This document shows positions 44,725 through 53,253 of a DNA stretch of 64,000 bases, in pieces. The stretch is from Collinsella sp. AF23-4AC. Its GTDB lineage: Bacteria > Actinomycetota > Coriobacteriia > Coriobacteriales > Coriobacteriaceae. Each line of letters starts with the position of its first letter. The first letter of the stretch is position 1. The notes below the pieces were generated by a model, which was not told the origin of the DNA, searched no databases, and was given only the letters and a program-made list of their open reading frames with translations. The stretch covers positions 1 to 64,000 of the forward strand of contig NZ_QRVE01000007.1 in the NCBI RefSeq assembly GCF_003462685.1, given 5' to 3'. Both the position numbers and the translations under genes were made by a program.

Positions 44725-45747
44725 ATGCTGCTAAACTGCCTCCCAAAAAGACTCTTCTCTTTAGAGCTCGCCATCGACCCGGAGCCAGTTGAGATGCAGA
44801 TTCCTCGCATGTATCTTGAGCGGTATTCGCTTCGCTTGGCACGGCTCGGCATGTCTGAGCAGGGCCGTTTTATTGTTGCGGAACCAAAAGAACCGCCCAG
44901 TGTCATCTCGGCGCGAAATCTCGTCAATGCAGTGTGCAAGATAGATGTTCGCCCGGTGGCAATTTGCTGGGATGCCATGGATTTAGGCTTTATGCGCGCG
45001 CTTTCCTCGGAGGGAATCGCATATATCCGAGATGAGCGAAATGCGTTTCTGCCGTTTATCGGAGCCATTATTTCCGATGAGGTGCTGGGTGCTTCTCCCG
45101 CTGCTCCGCTTTCGCCCCAATCTCAACGAATCGTTTTAAATCTCATCGCGGGACGATGGGTTGACTGCTCCGCCGGCGACCTAGCGCGTCTGTGTGGTAA
45201 AAGCGCAGCAAGCGTAAGCGGCTATCTTTCGGAAATCGCCGCTATAGCTCCTGGGCTAATCGCGCGGGAAGGCAAAAAGCGTATATTGTGCGACGCCGGG
45301 TTGTCGACCGAGACGTTGCTGGATGGGTTTGAGGACTATCTTCGCACGCCAGTTATAGAACGCATTCGGCTTAAGGGGACAATCGACAGGGTAGATTTGC
45401 GTGCCGTTGATGCGCTGCTTTCCGGTGTGTCTGCCCTTAGCTATATGTCCGACCTTGCTCATGAAGACTCTGCTCCAACCATTGCTCTCGAAAAGTATCA
45501 GCTAGAGGCCTTAAAAGAGCATATGGGCGACAAATGGCTGGAGGCCCAGTGGTACGAACCGGCTGCTATCGAGATTGAGGTCTGGTCGTATCCCGTGGAC
45601 GAGCCGTCTGATGTTAGTTTTGACACGACGGGTTTGCAATGTGTCGACCCGTTCTCCTTATACGTTGCCTGCGCAAAATCGAATTACAAAGACGACCGTC
45701 TGCTCGATGCGGTCGAACAGCTCAGGAGGGCGATATGCCAAAAGTGA
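44725..45747 (+). CDS. AbiEi-like antitoxin candidate (partner of a nucleotidyltransferase)
   Basis: This 340-residue protein is not clearly recognised. Its middle has a winged-helix-like stretch (GDLARLCGKSAASVSGYLSEIAAIAPGLIAREGKKRILCD split around residues 151-193), and its C-terminal part ends with VDPFSLYVACAKSNYKDDRLLDAVEQLRR-like sequence. It overlaps the downstream nucleotidyltransferase gene by 13 bases. This gene order and DNA-binding look fit the antitoxin of an AbiE-type (type IV) toxin-antitoxin or phage-defence pair. The start is ATG 44725 (TTG 44719 is possible); the ribosome site is weak. GC is clearly below the chromosomal average. Confidence 0.6.
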   Translation: MLLNCLPKRLFSLELAIDPEPVEMQIPRMYLERYSLRLARLGMSEQGRFIVAEPKEPPSVISARNLVNAVCKIDVRPVAICWDAMDLGFMRALSSEGIAYIRDERNAFLPFIGAIISDEVLGASPAAPLSPQSQRIVLNLIAGRWVDCSAGDLARLCGKSAASVSGYLSEIAAIAPGLIAREGKKRILCDAGLSTETLLDGFEDYLRTPVIERIRLKGTIDRVDLRAVDALLSGVSALSYMSDLAHEDSAPTIALEKYQLEALKEHMGDKWLEAQWYEPAAIEIEVWSYPVDEPSDVSFDTTGLQCVDPFSLYVACAKSNYKDDRLLDAVEQLRRAICQK

Positions 45748-46502
45748 GGGGAATAGAGCGATTTGCCGACGCCATGAGCAGTTGCAAAGGTGGTTACGTC
45801 CTTATTGGTGGAGGGGCCTGCAGCGTTCTATTTGACAGCGAAGGTGATTCGTTTAGGGCAACCGAAGATTTGGATGTCGTCGTAATTGTTGATGGGGAAG
45901 GCGTTGAATTCGCCACTGCATTGTGGGCATTTATCAAAGCAGCTGGATACGAGGTTGGAAAGGTCGGCGATGGAAAGTGCACTTACTATCGGTTCTGTTT
46001 GCCCAAAGGATCAAGGCGAGCCCTAGACTATCCCGGTCAAATCGAGTTGTTTGCCCGACATCCTGATTTTGTGCTCGAAGACGAAATGAGCGAGGTAGCT
46101 CCTCTTTCCTTTGACGGGGCGATATCGAGTCTTTCCGCCATTATTCTCGACGATGGCTACTACGAATTTATTCGCGACAACGCAACGAACGTAGAGGGCA
46201 TCACGGTGCTCGATGCGCTCCATATCATCCCCCTCAAGATGCGTGCGCACATTGATATCAACAGGAGCTATGAAGAAGGGCGTCATTGCAACGATAAAGA
46301 TCGACGAAAGCATCGCTCGGATATTGTTCGACTTGCGGGTTTGTTGCCGCCTTCGGCTCGCTTGGAGCTAATAGAGCAAATGAGGGCTGATGCCGGAGAC
46401 TTCTTTGCGGACTTTTCTTCTTATGTAAATCGGCAGACTGATCGTAAAGAGAGAGCGCGTCTTCAGGACACACTATCGTTTCTCGAAAAGGTCTACCTAT
46501 AG
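45735..46502 (+). CDS. AbiEii-like nucleotidyltransferase (toxin candidate)
   Basis: The 255-residue protein has the minimal nucleotidyltransferase signature: GGGACSVLF followed by RATEDLDVVVIV (the Asp pair binds metal), and a later basic HIIPLKMRAHIDINRSYEEG helix with catalytic-type Lys. This pattern occurs in AbiEii/AbiGii-type toxins, some of which nucleotidylate tRNA. AGGAGGGCGAT precedes ATG 45735, inside the end of the partner gene. Activity and target are inferred. The gene pair is bracketed by duplicated hairpins, suggesting a cassette insertion. Confidence 0.72.
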   Translation: MPKVRGIERFADAMSSCKGGYVLIGGGACSVLFDSEGDSFRATEDLDVVVIVDGEGVEFATALWAFIKAAGYEVGKVGDGKCTYYRFCLPKGSRRALDYPGQIELFARHPDFVLEDEMSEVAPLSFDGAISSLSAIILDDGYYEFIRDNATNVEGITVLDALHIIPLKMRAHIDINRSYEEGRHCNDKDRRKHRSDIVRLAGLLPPSARLELIEQMRADAGDFFADFSSYVNRQTDRKERARLQDTLSFLEKVYL

Positions 46503-46528
46503 GCACCTTGATTCGTTATGTATGGCGA

Positions 46529-46575
46529 GGGGCTCTCCCGTTTGATGAGCGGGGGAGCCCCTTGTTGCTTTTGAT
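46529..46575 (+). terminator. Flanking hairpin R2, right copy
   Basis: GGGGCTCTCCCG pairs with CGGGGGAGCCCC and is followed by TTGTTGCTTTT. It terminates the AbiE-like pair and duplicates the hairpin at 44578. Confidence 0.8.
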
Positions 46576-46593
46576 TGTCGTAGCTAGCCAGAG

Positions 46594-46722
46594 GCTCGCC
46601 GGGATGGGCGCGGGGTTTGGTCGATCGCGAGTTCCGCACGAGCCGGAGAGCACTTAATGTGCTCTCCGTGCGAGCAGGACTGCCCGAGCAGGCGACCAAA
46701 CCCCGCGCCCATCCCGGCGAGC
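46594..46722. repeat. Long palindrome containing R1, right copy
   Basis: Perfect 30-bp arms (46594-46623, GCTCGCCGGGATGGGCG onward, and 46693-46722) enclose R1 with its core GGAGAGCAC-TTAAT-GTGCTCTCC (46645-46667). The R1 core is inverted relative to the left copy at 44385-44466. Confidence 0.85.
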
Positions 46723-46739
46723 GCTTTGGGACCGGTGGC

Positions 46740-47672
46740 TTACAGGTGCGAGATGATCAGTTCCATCTTGCCTTCGAGGTCGATGGAGGTGACGGTGCTG
46801 GGGGCTAGCAGGTGGCTTCCCTTGTGGACGGGGTCGCCGCAGACGGTGCCTTCGCCGTCGATGACCGACAGGCACATGAAGGGCCAGCGCTGCTCCAAGG
46901 TCTTGCTGCCGTTGACGCGCACGCGATCGACGGTGTAGCAGGGGTTGGACTCGAGCTCGGTCACGCCGTCGATCTCGGGTGCGGTCACGGTGCCGTCGGT
47001 CGGAGCCTGGACATCAAAATCGATGCAGTCGAGGCTCTGCTCAATGTGCAGAGGGCGAAGCTTGCCGTCGGTGCCGGGGCGGTCGTAGTCGTACAGGCGA
47101 TAGGTCACATCGCTCGACTGCTGCGTCTCCAAAATGAGCGTGCCGGTCTTGATGGCGTGCACGGTACCGGAGTCAATCTGGAAAAAGTCGCCCTTGCGGA
47201 TCGGCAGCATGTTGAGCATGTCGTCCCAGCGGCCGTCCTTGATCATCTGTGCGGCCTCGGCGCGATCCTTGGCGCGCTGCCCGACGATAATCGTGGCGCC
47301 GGGCTCGCAGTCCAGGACATACCAACACTCGGTTTTGCCCAGGCTGCCGTTCTCGTGCTCGGCGGCGTACTCGTCGTTGGGATGAATCTGGATCGAAAGA
47401 TCGTCCTTGGCGTCCAGGATTTTAATGAGCAGCGGGAACTCCTTGCCCTCGCAGTTGCCAAAGAGCTCACGGTGCTCGGCCCACAGCCACGACAGCGTGT
47501 GTCCGGCATACGGGCCCTCCGCAATCTGGCAGTCGCCGTTGGGGTGGGCCGAGATGGCCCAGCACTCACCGATGGGACCCTCGGGAATGTCGTAACCAAA
47601 TACGGTTTCGAGCTGGCGGCCGCCCCAGATCTTCTCGTGGAAGATCGGCGTGAGTTTAATCAAATCGGACAT
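46740..47672 (-). CDS. manA: Mannose-6-phosphate isomerase, class I
   Basis: ManA interconverts mannose-6-phosphate and fructose-6-phosphate. The 310-residue cupin enzyme shows IWGGRQLETVFGYDIP, WAISAHPNGDCQI, the zinc ligands in IQIHPNDEYA and ECWYVLDC, and DSGTVHAI. ATG 47672 (MSDLIKLTP) is chosen, with GGGAG 8 bases upstream. It lies 72 bases after the GntR regulator on the same strand and may be co-transcribed, linking sugar isomerisation with the beta-glucoside locus. Confidence 0.92.
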   Translation of the reverse strand: MSDLIKLTPIFHEKIWGGRQLETVFGYDIPEGPIGECWAISAHPNGDCQIAEGPYAGHTLSWLWAEHRELFGNCEGKEFPLLIKILDAKDDLSIQIHPNDEYAAEHENGSLGKTECWYVLDCEPGATIIVGQRAKDRAEAAQMIKDGRWDDMLNMLPIRKGDFFQIDSGTVHAIKTGTLILETQQSSDVTYRLYDYDRPGTDGKLRPLHIEQSLDCIDFDVQAPTDGTVTAPEIDGVTELESNPCYTVDRVRVNGSKTLEQRWPFMCLSVIDGEGTVCGDPVHKGSHLLAPSTVTSIDLEGKMELIISHL

Positions 47673-47744
47673 GTGCATACTCCCATAAGGTTGTGCGGGT
47701 GCCGCGTAAGACAGCTCAAAACGAGCACCCACCGGATTACAAAA

Positions 47745-48464
47745 CTAGGCCAGCGTTACGTTGTGTAGCTCAAAGCGGTCGCCTACGTTGTGCGAGATAG
47801 AATATTCAAACGCGGTGCCGCTATCCAAGAAGCCAATCTGGTTGAGTTCGAGCAGGGGAGAGCCGGGTTTGGTATCTAGGCGCTCAGCCTCTTCCTCAGT
47901 TGCCGCGACAGCGCGAATGGTGCGATGGAAGCTCGAAATCTTCAGCCCGCATTGCTCGCGGATAAAGCCGTAGACCGATCCGTACAGGTCCTTCTTTTTA
48001 AGGCCACCGATCAGTTCGAGCGGCATATAGGTGTACTCGATGACGATGGGCTTCTCGTCGACCTGGCGCACGCGCACGATGTGATAGGCGAAGTCATCCT
48101 CGGCCATTCCCAGCTGGGTCGCAACCTCTGCCGGCGGATTGACGATCGAGAAATCGTAGACCACCGAGGTCACCTTTTCCCCGCGGTGCTCATACGAAAA
48201 GCCCTGGGCACGGTCGTTCTTGCCTTGAAAAAACACCTGGCCGGGAAGTCCCGCCGTGTCCTTGACGTAGGTACCCGATCCGCGCCGGCTGGTAATAAGG
48301 CCTTCTTCGGTAATCTGCTCAATCGCTCGTTTGACGGTGATTTTGGAAACGCCATAGAGCTCACAGAACTCAACGACGGTGGGCAACTTATCGCCCGGTT
48401 TAAGTGCGCCGTCCTCGATGCTTCGACGGATATCTGCAGCTATCGCCTCGTATTTGGGAATCAT
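47745..48464 (-). CDS. GntR-family regulator with UTRA domain
   Basis: The 239-residue protein has an N-terminal GntR winged helix (IPKYEAIAADIRRSIEDG, GDKLPTVVEFCELYGVSKITVKRAIEQI split) and a C-terminal UTRA ligand domain from about residue 85 (YHIVRVRQVDEKPIVIEYTYMP). Proteins of this kind sense phosphorylated sugars; it is divergent from the beta-glucoside operon, so it probably controls it. Adjacent palindromes CCATATGG and CTTTCATGAAAG in the shared upstream region are candidate operators. A minus-strand TATACT (48501-48506) lies 37 bases before the start. Confidence 0.9.
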   Translation of the reverse strand: MIPKYEAIAADIRRSIEDGALKPGDKLPTVVEFCELYGVSKITVKRAIEQITEEGLITSRRGSGTYVKDTAGLPGQVFFQGKNDRAQGFSYEHRGEKVTSVVYDFSIVNPPAEVATQLGMAEDDFAYHIVRVRQVDEKPIVIEYTYMPLELIGGLKKKDLYGSVYGFIREQCGLKISSFHRTIRAVAATEEEAERLDTKPGSPLLELNQIGFLDSGTAFEYSISHNVGDRFELHNVTLA

Positions 48465-48500
48465 GCAATCCTCCCTTCAAATTTGCGTCGATATATAGAA

Positions 48501-48600
48501 AGTATACCTACTTAAAAAGCATCCATATGGCTTTCATGAAAGAAGTTCGATAAAGAAAAATGAAAAAGACGCTTTACATAGAAAATTAGAGCGCTATAGT
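48501..48600 (+). promoter_or_regulatory. Promoter and operators of the beta-glucoside operon
   Basis: TTTACA (48573-48578) and TATAGT (48595-48600) are spaced by 16 bases, a strong promoter for 48766. Upstream lie the palindromes CCATATGG (48523-48530) and CTTTCATGAAAG (48531-48542), likely GntR or catabolite-control sites, and TATACT on the minus strand (48501-48506) for the regulator gene. Confidence 0.65.
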
Positions 48601-48765
48601 TACAGACAACAAGCGAGATGCATTGGCGTTTCCTTGTACTGTTTGGGGACGGCTTTGTTTTGGCGGGTCGGATATCCGGAAAACCGGTGCGCGCCCGCGC
48701 CGGATTGCCTGCCAAAGCAAACCCGTCTCCAACCGAAAGCTCTAGATACGAAAGCGAGGACTTTG

Positions 48766-50166
48766 ATGGCTCAGTATCAGCTGCCCAGCGACTTCTTCTT
48801 TGGCGCCGCTATGTCCGGCCCGCAGACTGAGGGTCAGTGGAACCGGGGAGGCAAGCTCGAGAACCTGTGGGACACCTGGTCCATCCAGGATCTGGGGTCG
48901 TTCTATAACTGCGTTGGCTCTTATGCCGGCAATGACTTTATGGCCAAGTACCAGGAAGACTTTCGCATTTTGAAGGACTTGGGCCTGAATACCTATCGCA
49001 CTTCCATCCAGTGGAGCCGTCTGCTCGATGCCGACGGCAATCTTAATGAGGAGGGCGCTGCGTGGTATCACGAGCTGTTCCGCGCCTCTCGCGAGGCCGG
49101 CCTGGAGCCGTTTGTCAACTTGTACCACTTTGACATGCCCACCTACCTCTTTAACCGTGGTGGCTGGGAGAGCCGTGAGGTCGTCGAGGCTTACGCGCAT
49201 TACGCCGACGTCGCCTTCCACGAGTTTGGCCAGGAGATTAAGTACTGGTTCACCTTTAACGAGCCCATCGTCGAGCCCGAACAGCGCTATCAGGAGGGCG
49301 TGTGGTTCCCGCAGCTCCACGACTTTAGCCGCGCCCGCACCGTGCAGTATCACATTTCACTGGCACATGCGCTGGCCGTGGGCAACTATCGTCGCGCCTA
49401 TGACGAGGGCGCCGTTCGCAGGGATGCCAAGATCGGCATGATCAACTGCTTTACCCCGGTCTACACCAAGAATAACCCCAGCGAGGCAGACCTCGAGGCC
49501 GTGCGTATGACCAGCGGCATCAATAACCGCTGGTGGCTCGACCTCATTACCAAGGGCGAGCTCCCTGCCGACGTGCTCGACAGCCTGGCCGAGGGCGGCG
49601 TTAAGCTCCCGTTCCGTGCTGGAGACCAAGAGATTCTCAAGCAGGGTGTTGTCGACTGGCTCGGTTGCAACTACTACCACCCCACGCGTGTTCAGGCGCC
49701 GGCGAGCAAGGTCGACCAGTACGGCCTGCCGCACTTTGCCGACGAGTACGTATGGCCCGACGCCGTTATGAACGAGAGCCGCGGCTGGGAGATCTACCCG
49801 CAGGGCCTCTACGACTTTGGCATGGACTGCGCCAAGAACTACCCCGATCTTGAGTGGTTCGTTTCCGAGAACGGCATCGGCATCATGGACGAATACAAGA
49901 ACCGTGACGCCGAAGGAACCATTCAGGATGACTACCGTGTCGACTTTGTACGTCAGCACCTGGAGTGGGTGGCCAAGGCCATCGACGAGGGCGCCAAGTG
50001 CCGCGGATACCATTACTGGGCCGTCATCGATAACTGGTCTTGGGCTAATGCCTTTAAGAACCGTTACGGTTTTGTCGAGGTTGACCTTATGGACGGCTAC
50101 AAGCGCCGCCTTAAGAAGTCGGCGGCCTGGCTCAAACAGGTCGCCACGACCCACGTGGTTGATTAG
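48766..50166 (+). CDS. 6-phospho-beta-glucosidase, GH1
   Basis: The 466-residue GH1 enzyme hydrolyses phosphorylated beta-glucosides brought in by the PTS. The acid/base Glu lies in YWFTFNEPIVEPEQ (TFNEP) and the nucleophile Glu in LEWFVSENGIGI (ENG). The N-terminal LPSDFFFGAAMSGPQTEG is typical, and the Ser/Lys/Tyr phosphate-binding residues near the C-terminus are compatible with a 6-phospho specificity, but this was not checked by alignment. ATG 48766 follows GAGGACTTTG; a longer frame from 48634 has no such site. It is the first gene of the PTS operon. Confidence 0.9.
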   Translation: MAQYQLPSDFFFGAAMSGPQTEGQWNRGGKLENLWDTWSIQDLGSFYNCVGSYAGNDFMAKYQEDFRILKDLGLNTYRTSIQWSRLLDADGNLNEEGAAWYHELFRASREAGLEPFVNLYHFDMPTYLFNRGGWESREVVEAYAHYADVAFHEFGQEIKYWFTFNEPIVEPEQRYQEGVWFPQLHDFSRARTVQYHISLAHALAVGNYRRAYDEGAVRRDAKIGMINCFTPVYTKNNPSEADLEAVRMTSGINNRWWLDLITKGELPADVLDSLAEGGVKLPFRAGDQEILKQGVVDWLGCNYYHPTRVQAPASKVDQYGLPHFADEYVWPDAVMNESRGWEIYPQGLYDFGMDCAKNYPDLEWFVSENGIGIMDEYKNRDAEGTIQDDYRVDFVRQHLEWVAKAIDEGAKCRGYHYWAVIDNWSWANAFKNRYGFVEVDLMDGYKRRLKKSAAWLKQVATTHVVD

Positions 50167-50286
50167 CGACCGAGCGAACGCCCAGACCGCGCGCCGCCGC
50201 GCGCAACACATGGCACATCTGGTGGCAGAGGGCGAAAGGCCACCGTGCGCATAGGAAAAGGCCGGATTTGAAAGTTAGGAGCAATC

Positions 50287-51630
50287 ATGGCCAGTGACAA
50301 CGGAAAGAGCTTCCTCGACAAGTTTGCCGAGGTCTCTGCGAAGGTGGGAAACCAGGTTCACCTGCGTTCCCTGCGTGACGCCTTCGCGACCATCACGCCG
50401 CTCTATATCCTTGCGGGTATCGCGGTTCTTATTAACAACGTCGTGTTCCCCCTGTTCCCGCTCGATGCGGCGGGTCTTGCCAACCTTCAGACGTGGGGTT
50501 CGGCAATTACGCTGGGCACCCTCAACGTCTCTGCCATTATCTTGGCCGGATTGATTGGCTACAGCCTCGCTAAGAACAAGCGTTTCGATAACCCGCTCGC
50601 TTGCGTGGTCGTCGCTATCTCTGCTTTCGTCATCATGATGCCGCAGCAGGTCACCGCCACGCTTGCCGCCACGAGCCCGCTGCTCACCGACAAGATCACC
50701 TCCGCCGAGGTCACGGGCGCCCTTTCGACTACCAACACCGGCACCAACGGTCTGTTCTCGGCTATTATCATCGCCCTGCTCTCCGTCTCGCTCTTCATCA
50801 GGATTTCTGGCGTCGAGAAGCTCAAGGTTAAGCTGGGCGAGGGCGTGCCTCCCGCGGTCTCCAACTCCTTCAACGTCATGATCCCGATGCTGCTCAACCT
50901 CGCGATCTTCGCTCTTGCCGCAGCCCTGCTCGCCGTGTGCGCCGGCACCGATCTGTGCACCATCATCTCCACGTGCATCTCCAACCCGCTCAAGAGCATC
51001 ATGAACGCCGGTCCGTGGGCTGTTATCCTCATCTACACCCTTGCTAACCTGCTGTTCTGCGTCGGTATTCACCAGTCCACCATCTCTGGCGCTACCGTCG
51101 AGCCGATCCTGACCATGCTCATCGTCGACAACATGGCTACCTTTGCCGCCGGTGGCACCATCCAGCCCGATCACTACATGAACATGCAGATCGTTAACAG
51201 CTTCGCCCTCATCGGCGGCTCGGGCTGCACCCTCATGCTCCTGCTCGACACGCTCCTGTTCTCCAAGAACAAGGCTTCCGAGACCGTTTCCAAGATGGCT
51301 ATCCTGCCTGGTCTGTTCAACATCAACGAGCCGGTTATCTACGGTTACCCCATCGTGTACAACCTGCCGCTCATGATCCCGTTCGTCCTTCTTCCCGACC
51401 TGTTCATCGGCATCACCTATGGCCTTACCTGCGCAGGCATCATTAGCCCCTGCATCGCCCAGGTGCCCTGGACTATGCCTCCCGTCATCAATGCCCTGCT
51501 CGCTACGGGCTTTGACTGGCGCGCCGGCGTGTGGCAGGCTCTCGAGATTGTCATTGGCATGGCCGTCTACCTGCCCTTTATGAAGATTTCCGAGAAGGCA
51601 ATCGCCAAGCAGGAGGCTCTCGCCGAGTAG
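50287..51630 (+). CDS. celB: PTS lactose/cellobiose-type IIC permease
   Basis: The 447-residue membrane protein has about ten hydrophobic segments and the CelB-type elements PLYILAGIAVLINNVVFPLF, GIHQSTISGATVEP (substrate site) and FNINEPVIYGYPIVYN. It transports and phosphorylates a beta-glucoside together with the IIB and IIA proteins downstream. AGGAGCAATC precedes the start. A GC-rich hairpin without a good T tract follows the stop (51660-51690). Confidence 0.92.
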   Translation: MASDNGKSFLDKFAEVSAKVGNQVHLRSLRDAFATITPLYILAGIAVLINNVVFPLFPLDAAGLANLQTWGSAITLGTLNVSAIILAGLIGYSLAKNKRFDNPLACVVVAISAFVIMMPQQVTATLAATSPLLTDKITSAEVTGALSTTNTGTNGLFSAIIIALLSVSLFIRISGVEKLKVKLGEGVPPAVSNSFNVMIPMLLNLAIFALAAALLAVCAGTDLCTIISTCISNPLKSIMNAGPWAVILIYTLANLLFCVGIHQSTISGATVEPILTMLIVDNMATFAAGGTIQPDHYMNMQIVNSFALIGGSGCTLMLLLDTLLFSKNKASETVSKMAILPGLFNINEPVIYGYPIVYNLPLMIPFVLLPDLFIGITYGLTCAGIISPCIAQVPWTMPPVINALLATGFDWRAGVWQALEIVIGMAVYLPFMKISEKAIAKQEALAE

Positions 51631-51659
51631 AACGCCTAACGTTCGTCCCTTTCACCGTT

Positions 51660-51690
51660 GCGGGCACCGGTACGCGGTGCCGGTGCCCGC
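51660..51690 (+). repeat. GC-rich hairpin between IIC and IIB
   Basis: GCGGGCACCGG pairs with CCGGTGCCCGC with a 9-base loop. Without a clear T tract it may be an mRNA-stabilising or partial-termination stem that sets the ratio of IIC to the soluble subunits. Confidence 0.6.
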
Positions 51691-51790
51691 GGCTCTCTCC
51701 CTTGTGTAAAGATGCAGGGGGTGGGCACAATAGCCGCAAGGAATAAAACCAGTCGTCGTCTGCGCGCCGCGCAGTTATAAGGAGGAAACC

Positions 51791-52093
51791 ATGAAGAAGA
51801 TCATGCTCTGCTGCAATGCCGGTATGTCCACGAGCCTGCTGGTCCAGAAGATGCAGGCCGAGGTTGCAAACCGTGGTCTGGATATTGAGGTCGAGGCTCG
51901 TCCCATGAACGAGGCCCACGATCACCTGGGCGAGTGCGACATGTTGCTGCTTGGCCCGCAGATCGGCTACACCAAGGGCGATTTTGAGAAGGAGGCCGCC
52001 GGTCGTTTCCCGGTCGAGGTCATCAACATGGTCGACTACGGCCGCATGAACGCTGCCGGCATCATCGACCACTGCGTCAGCGTGATGGGCTAG
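51791..52093 (+). CDS. celA: PTS cellobiose-type IIB component
   Basis: The 100-residue protein begins MKKIMLCCNAGMSTSLLVQKM; the phosphocysteine is in the CxxGMSTS loop (Cys8). It passes phosphate from the IIA protein encoded 9 bases downstream to the sugar. AAGGAGGAAACC precedes the start. It resembles the second IIB at 53254-53562 closely, suggesting a local duplication. Confidence 0.93.
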   Translation: MKKIMLCCNAGMSTSLLVQKMQAEVANRGLDIEVEARPMNEAHDHLGECDMLLLGPQIGYTKGDFEKEAAGRFPVEVINMVDYGRMNAAGIIDHCVSVMG

Positions 52094-52102
52094 GTGCTCC
52101 GC

Positions 52103-52435
52103 ATGGAGGATATGAACGAACTGCAGATGACCTGCTTTGAGATCATCAGCTACGTCGGTACCGCCAAGAGCATGTACATCAATGCCGTGCAAAAGGCCAA
52201 GGAGGGCGATTTTGACGCCGCCGAGGAGCTTATCAAGCAGGGCGACGAGGCATATAACGGTGGCCACGATGTTCACATGGGGCTTCTGAAGAAGGAGGCC
52301 AACGGCGAGCGTAACGGTGAGGCTCCGTTGATTCTGCTGCATGCCGAGGACCAGATGGCCGGCACCGAGACCATGCGCGTCATGGCGACGGAGCTCATCG
52401 AGGTTCACAAGCAGCTGCAGGCACTTCAGGCCTAG
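52103..52435 (+). CDS. celC: PTS lactose/cellobiose-type IIA component
   Basis: The 110-residue helical protein carries the phosphohistidine in PLILLHAEDQMAGTET and the conserved Asp of the trimer core (HAEDQ). It accepts phosphate from HPr. ATG 52103 is taken as start (AGGTG upstream); ATG 52112 with a closer GGAG site is possible. It lies directly after IIB, and a terminator follows at 52495-52529. Confidence 0.92.
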   Translation: MEDMNELQMTCFEIISYVGTAKSMYINAVQKAKEGDFDAAEELIKQGDEAYNGGHDVHMGLLKKEANGERNGEAPLILLHAEDQMAGTETMRVMATELIEVHKQLQALQA

Positions 52436-52494
52436 TCGGCGTTATCGCCGCGACGGACCGTGCGGTCCAACAGACAACACAGTCCCTTTGACGG

Positions 52495-52529
52495 GCGCCG
52501 GGAGTCTCCGCCTCCCGGCGCTATTTTTC
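52495..52529 (+). terminator. Terminator after PTS IIA
   Basis: GCGCCGGGAG pairs with CTCCCGGCGC around TCTCCGC, followed by TATTTTTCT. Confidence 0.85.
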
Positions 52530-52560
52530 TATCAAGATTCAGATATAGGGGAGGTCGATA

Positions 52561-53244
52561 GTGAGACGGGGAATGGAGTACAACCCGCGTTATTACCAGA
52601 TGCGCGAGTTTCAGCTCGAGCGCATGCTTGCAATCGTACGCGCGAACCAGAACGCTAAGCCGGGTGGCGTGGTGTTCTTTGGCGATTCGCTGACGGAGTT
52701 TTGCGATGTAGAGCGCTGGTATCCCGGTATTGGCGCCTATAACTGCGGCATCGGCGGCGGCACCTCTCAGGAGCTTTTGTGGATGGTCGACGAGGGCGTG
52801 GTCAAGTATCGCCCGCGCGCCGTGGTAATTATGGCGGGCACCAACGACATGGGCAATACCCTCATGGGCTCGCCCAAAGACATAGCCTTCAACATTCGCG
52901 AGATCGTGGAAATGATTTTGGGCTGTCTGCCGGCATGCCGCGTGCTTGTGTGCTCGCCCACACCCTGCATCGAGCGCCTGGAAGGCAGGGCGAGCGGCAA
53001 GGATGTGCTGCGCTCTAATGACCTGCTGGGTCGGGTTTTACCGCAGTGTCGCGATATGATTCGCGATGAACGGGTGGCTTTTGTTGACGTGACGCCTGCG
53101 TTTTTTGACGAGGATGGGCGTCAGCGCGAGGAATTGTACCGAGAGGGCGACGGCCTTCATATCAACGATGATGGCTATCGCGCGCTGACGGGGATTGTGC
53201 GTCCCGCGCTCACCGAACTGCTGACAAAGACGGATATGGACTAG
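52561..53244 (+). CDS. SGNH/GDSL hydrolase
   Basis: The 227-residue protein has all SGNH blocks: FFGDSLTEF (catalytic Ser), CGIGGGTS (Gly), MAGTNDMG (Asn) and EGDGLHINDDGYRAL (Asp/His). It lacks a signal peptide, so it acts in the cytoplasm, probably as an acyl-ester hydrolase or deacetylase. GTG 52561 is chosen for the GGGGAGG site; ATG 52573 is possible. It sits between PTS IIA and a second IIB gene, which suggests a role in removing acetyl groups from imported sugar phosphates; this is inference. Confidence 0.88.
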   Translation: MRRGMEYNPRYYQMREFQLERMLAIVRANQNAKPGGVVFFGDSLTEFCDVERWYPGIGAYNCGIGGGTSQELLWMVDEGVVKYRPRAVVIMAGTNDMGNTLMGSPKDIAFNIREIVEMILGCLPACRVLVCSPTPCIERLEGRASGKDVLRSNDLLGRVLPQCRDMIRDERVAFVDVTPAFFDEDGRQREELYREGDGLHINDDGYRALTGIVRPALTELLTKTDMD

Positions 53245-53253
53245 GAGATAGCT

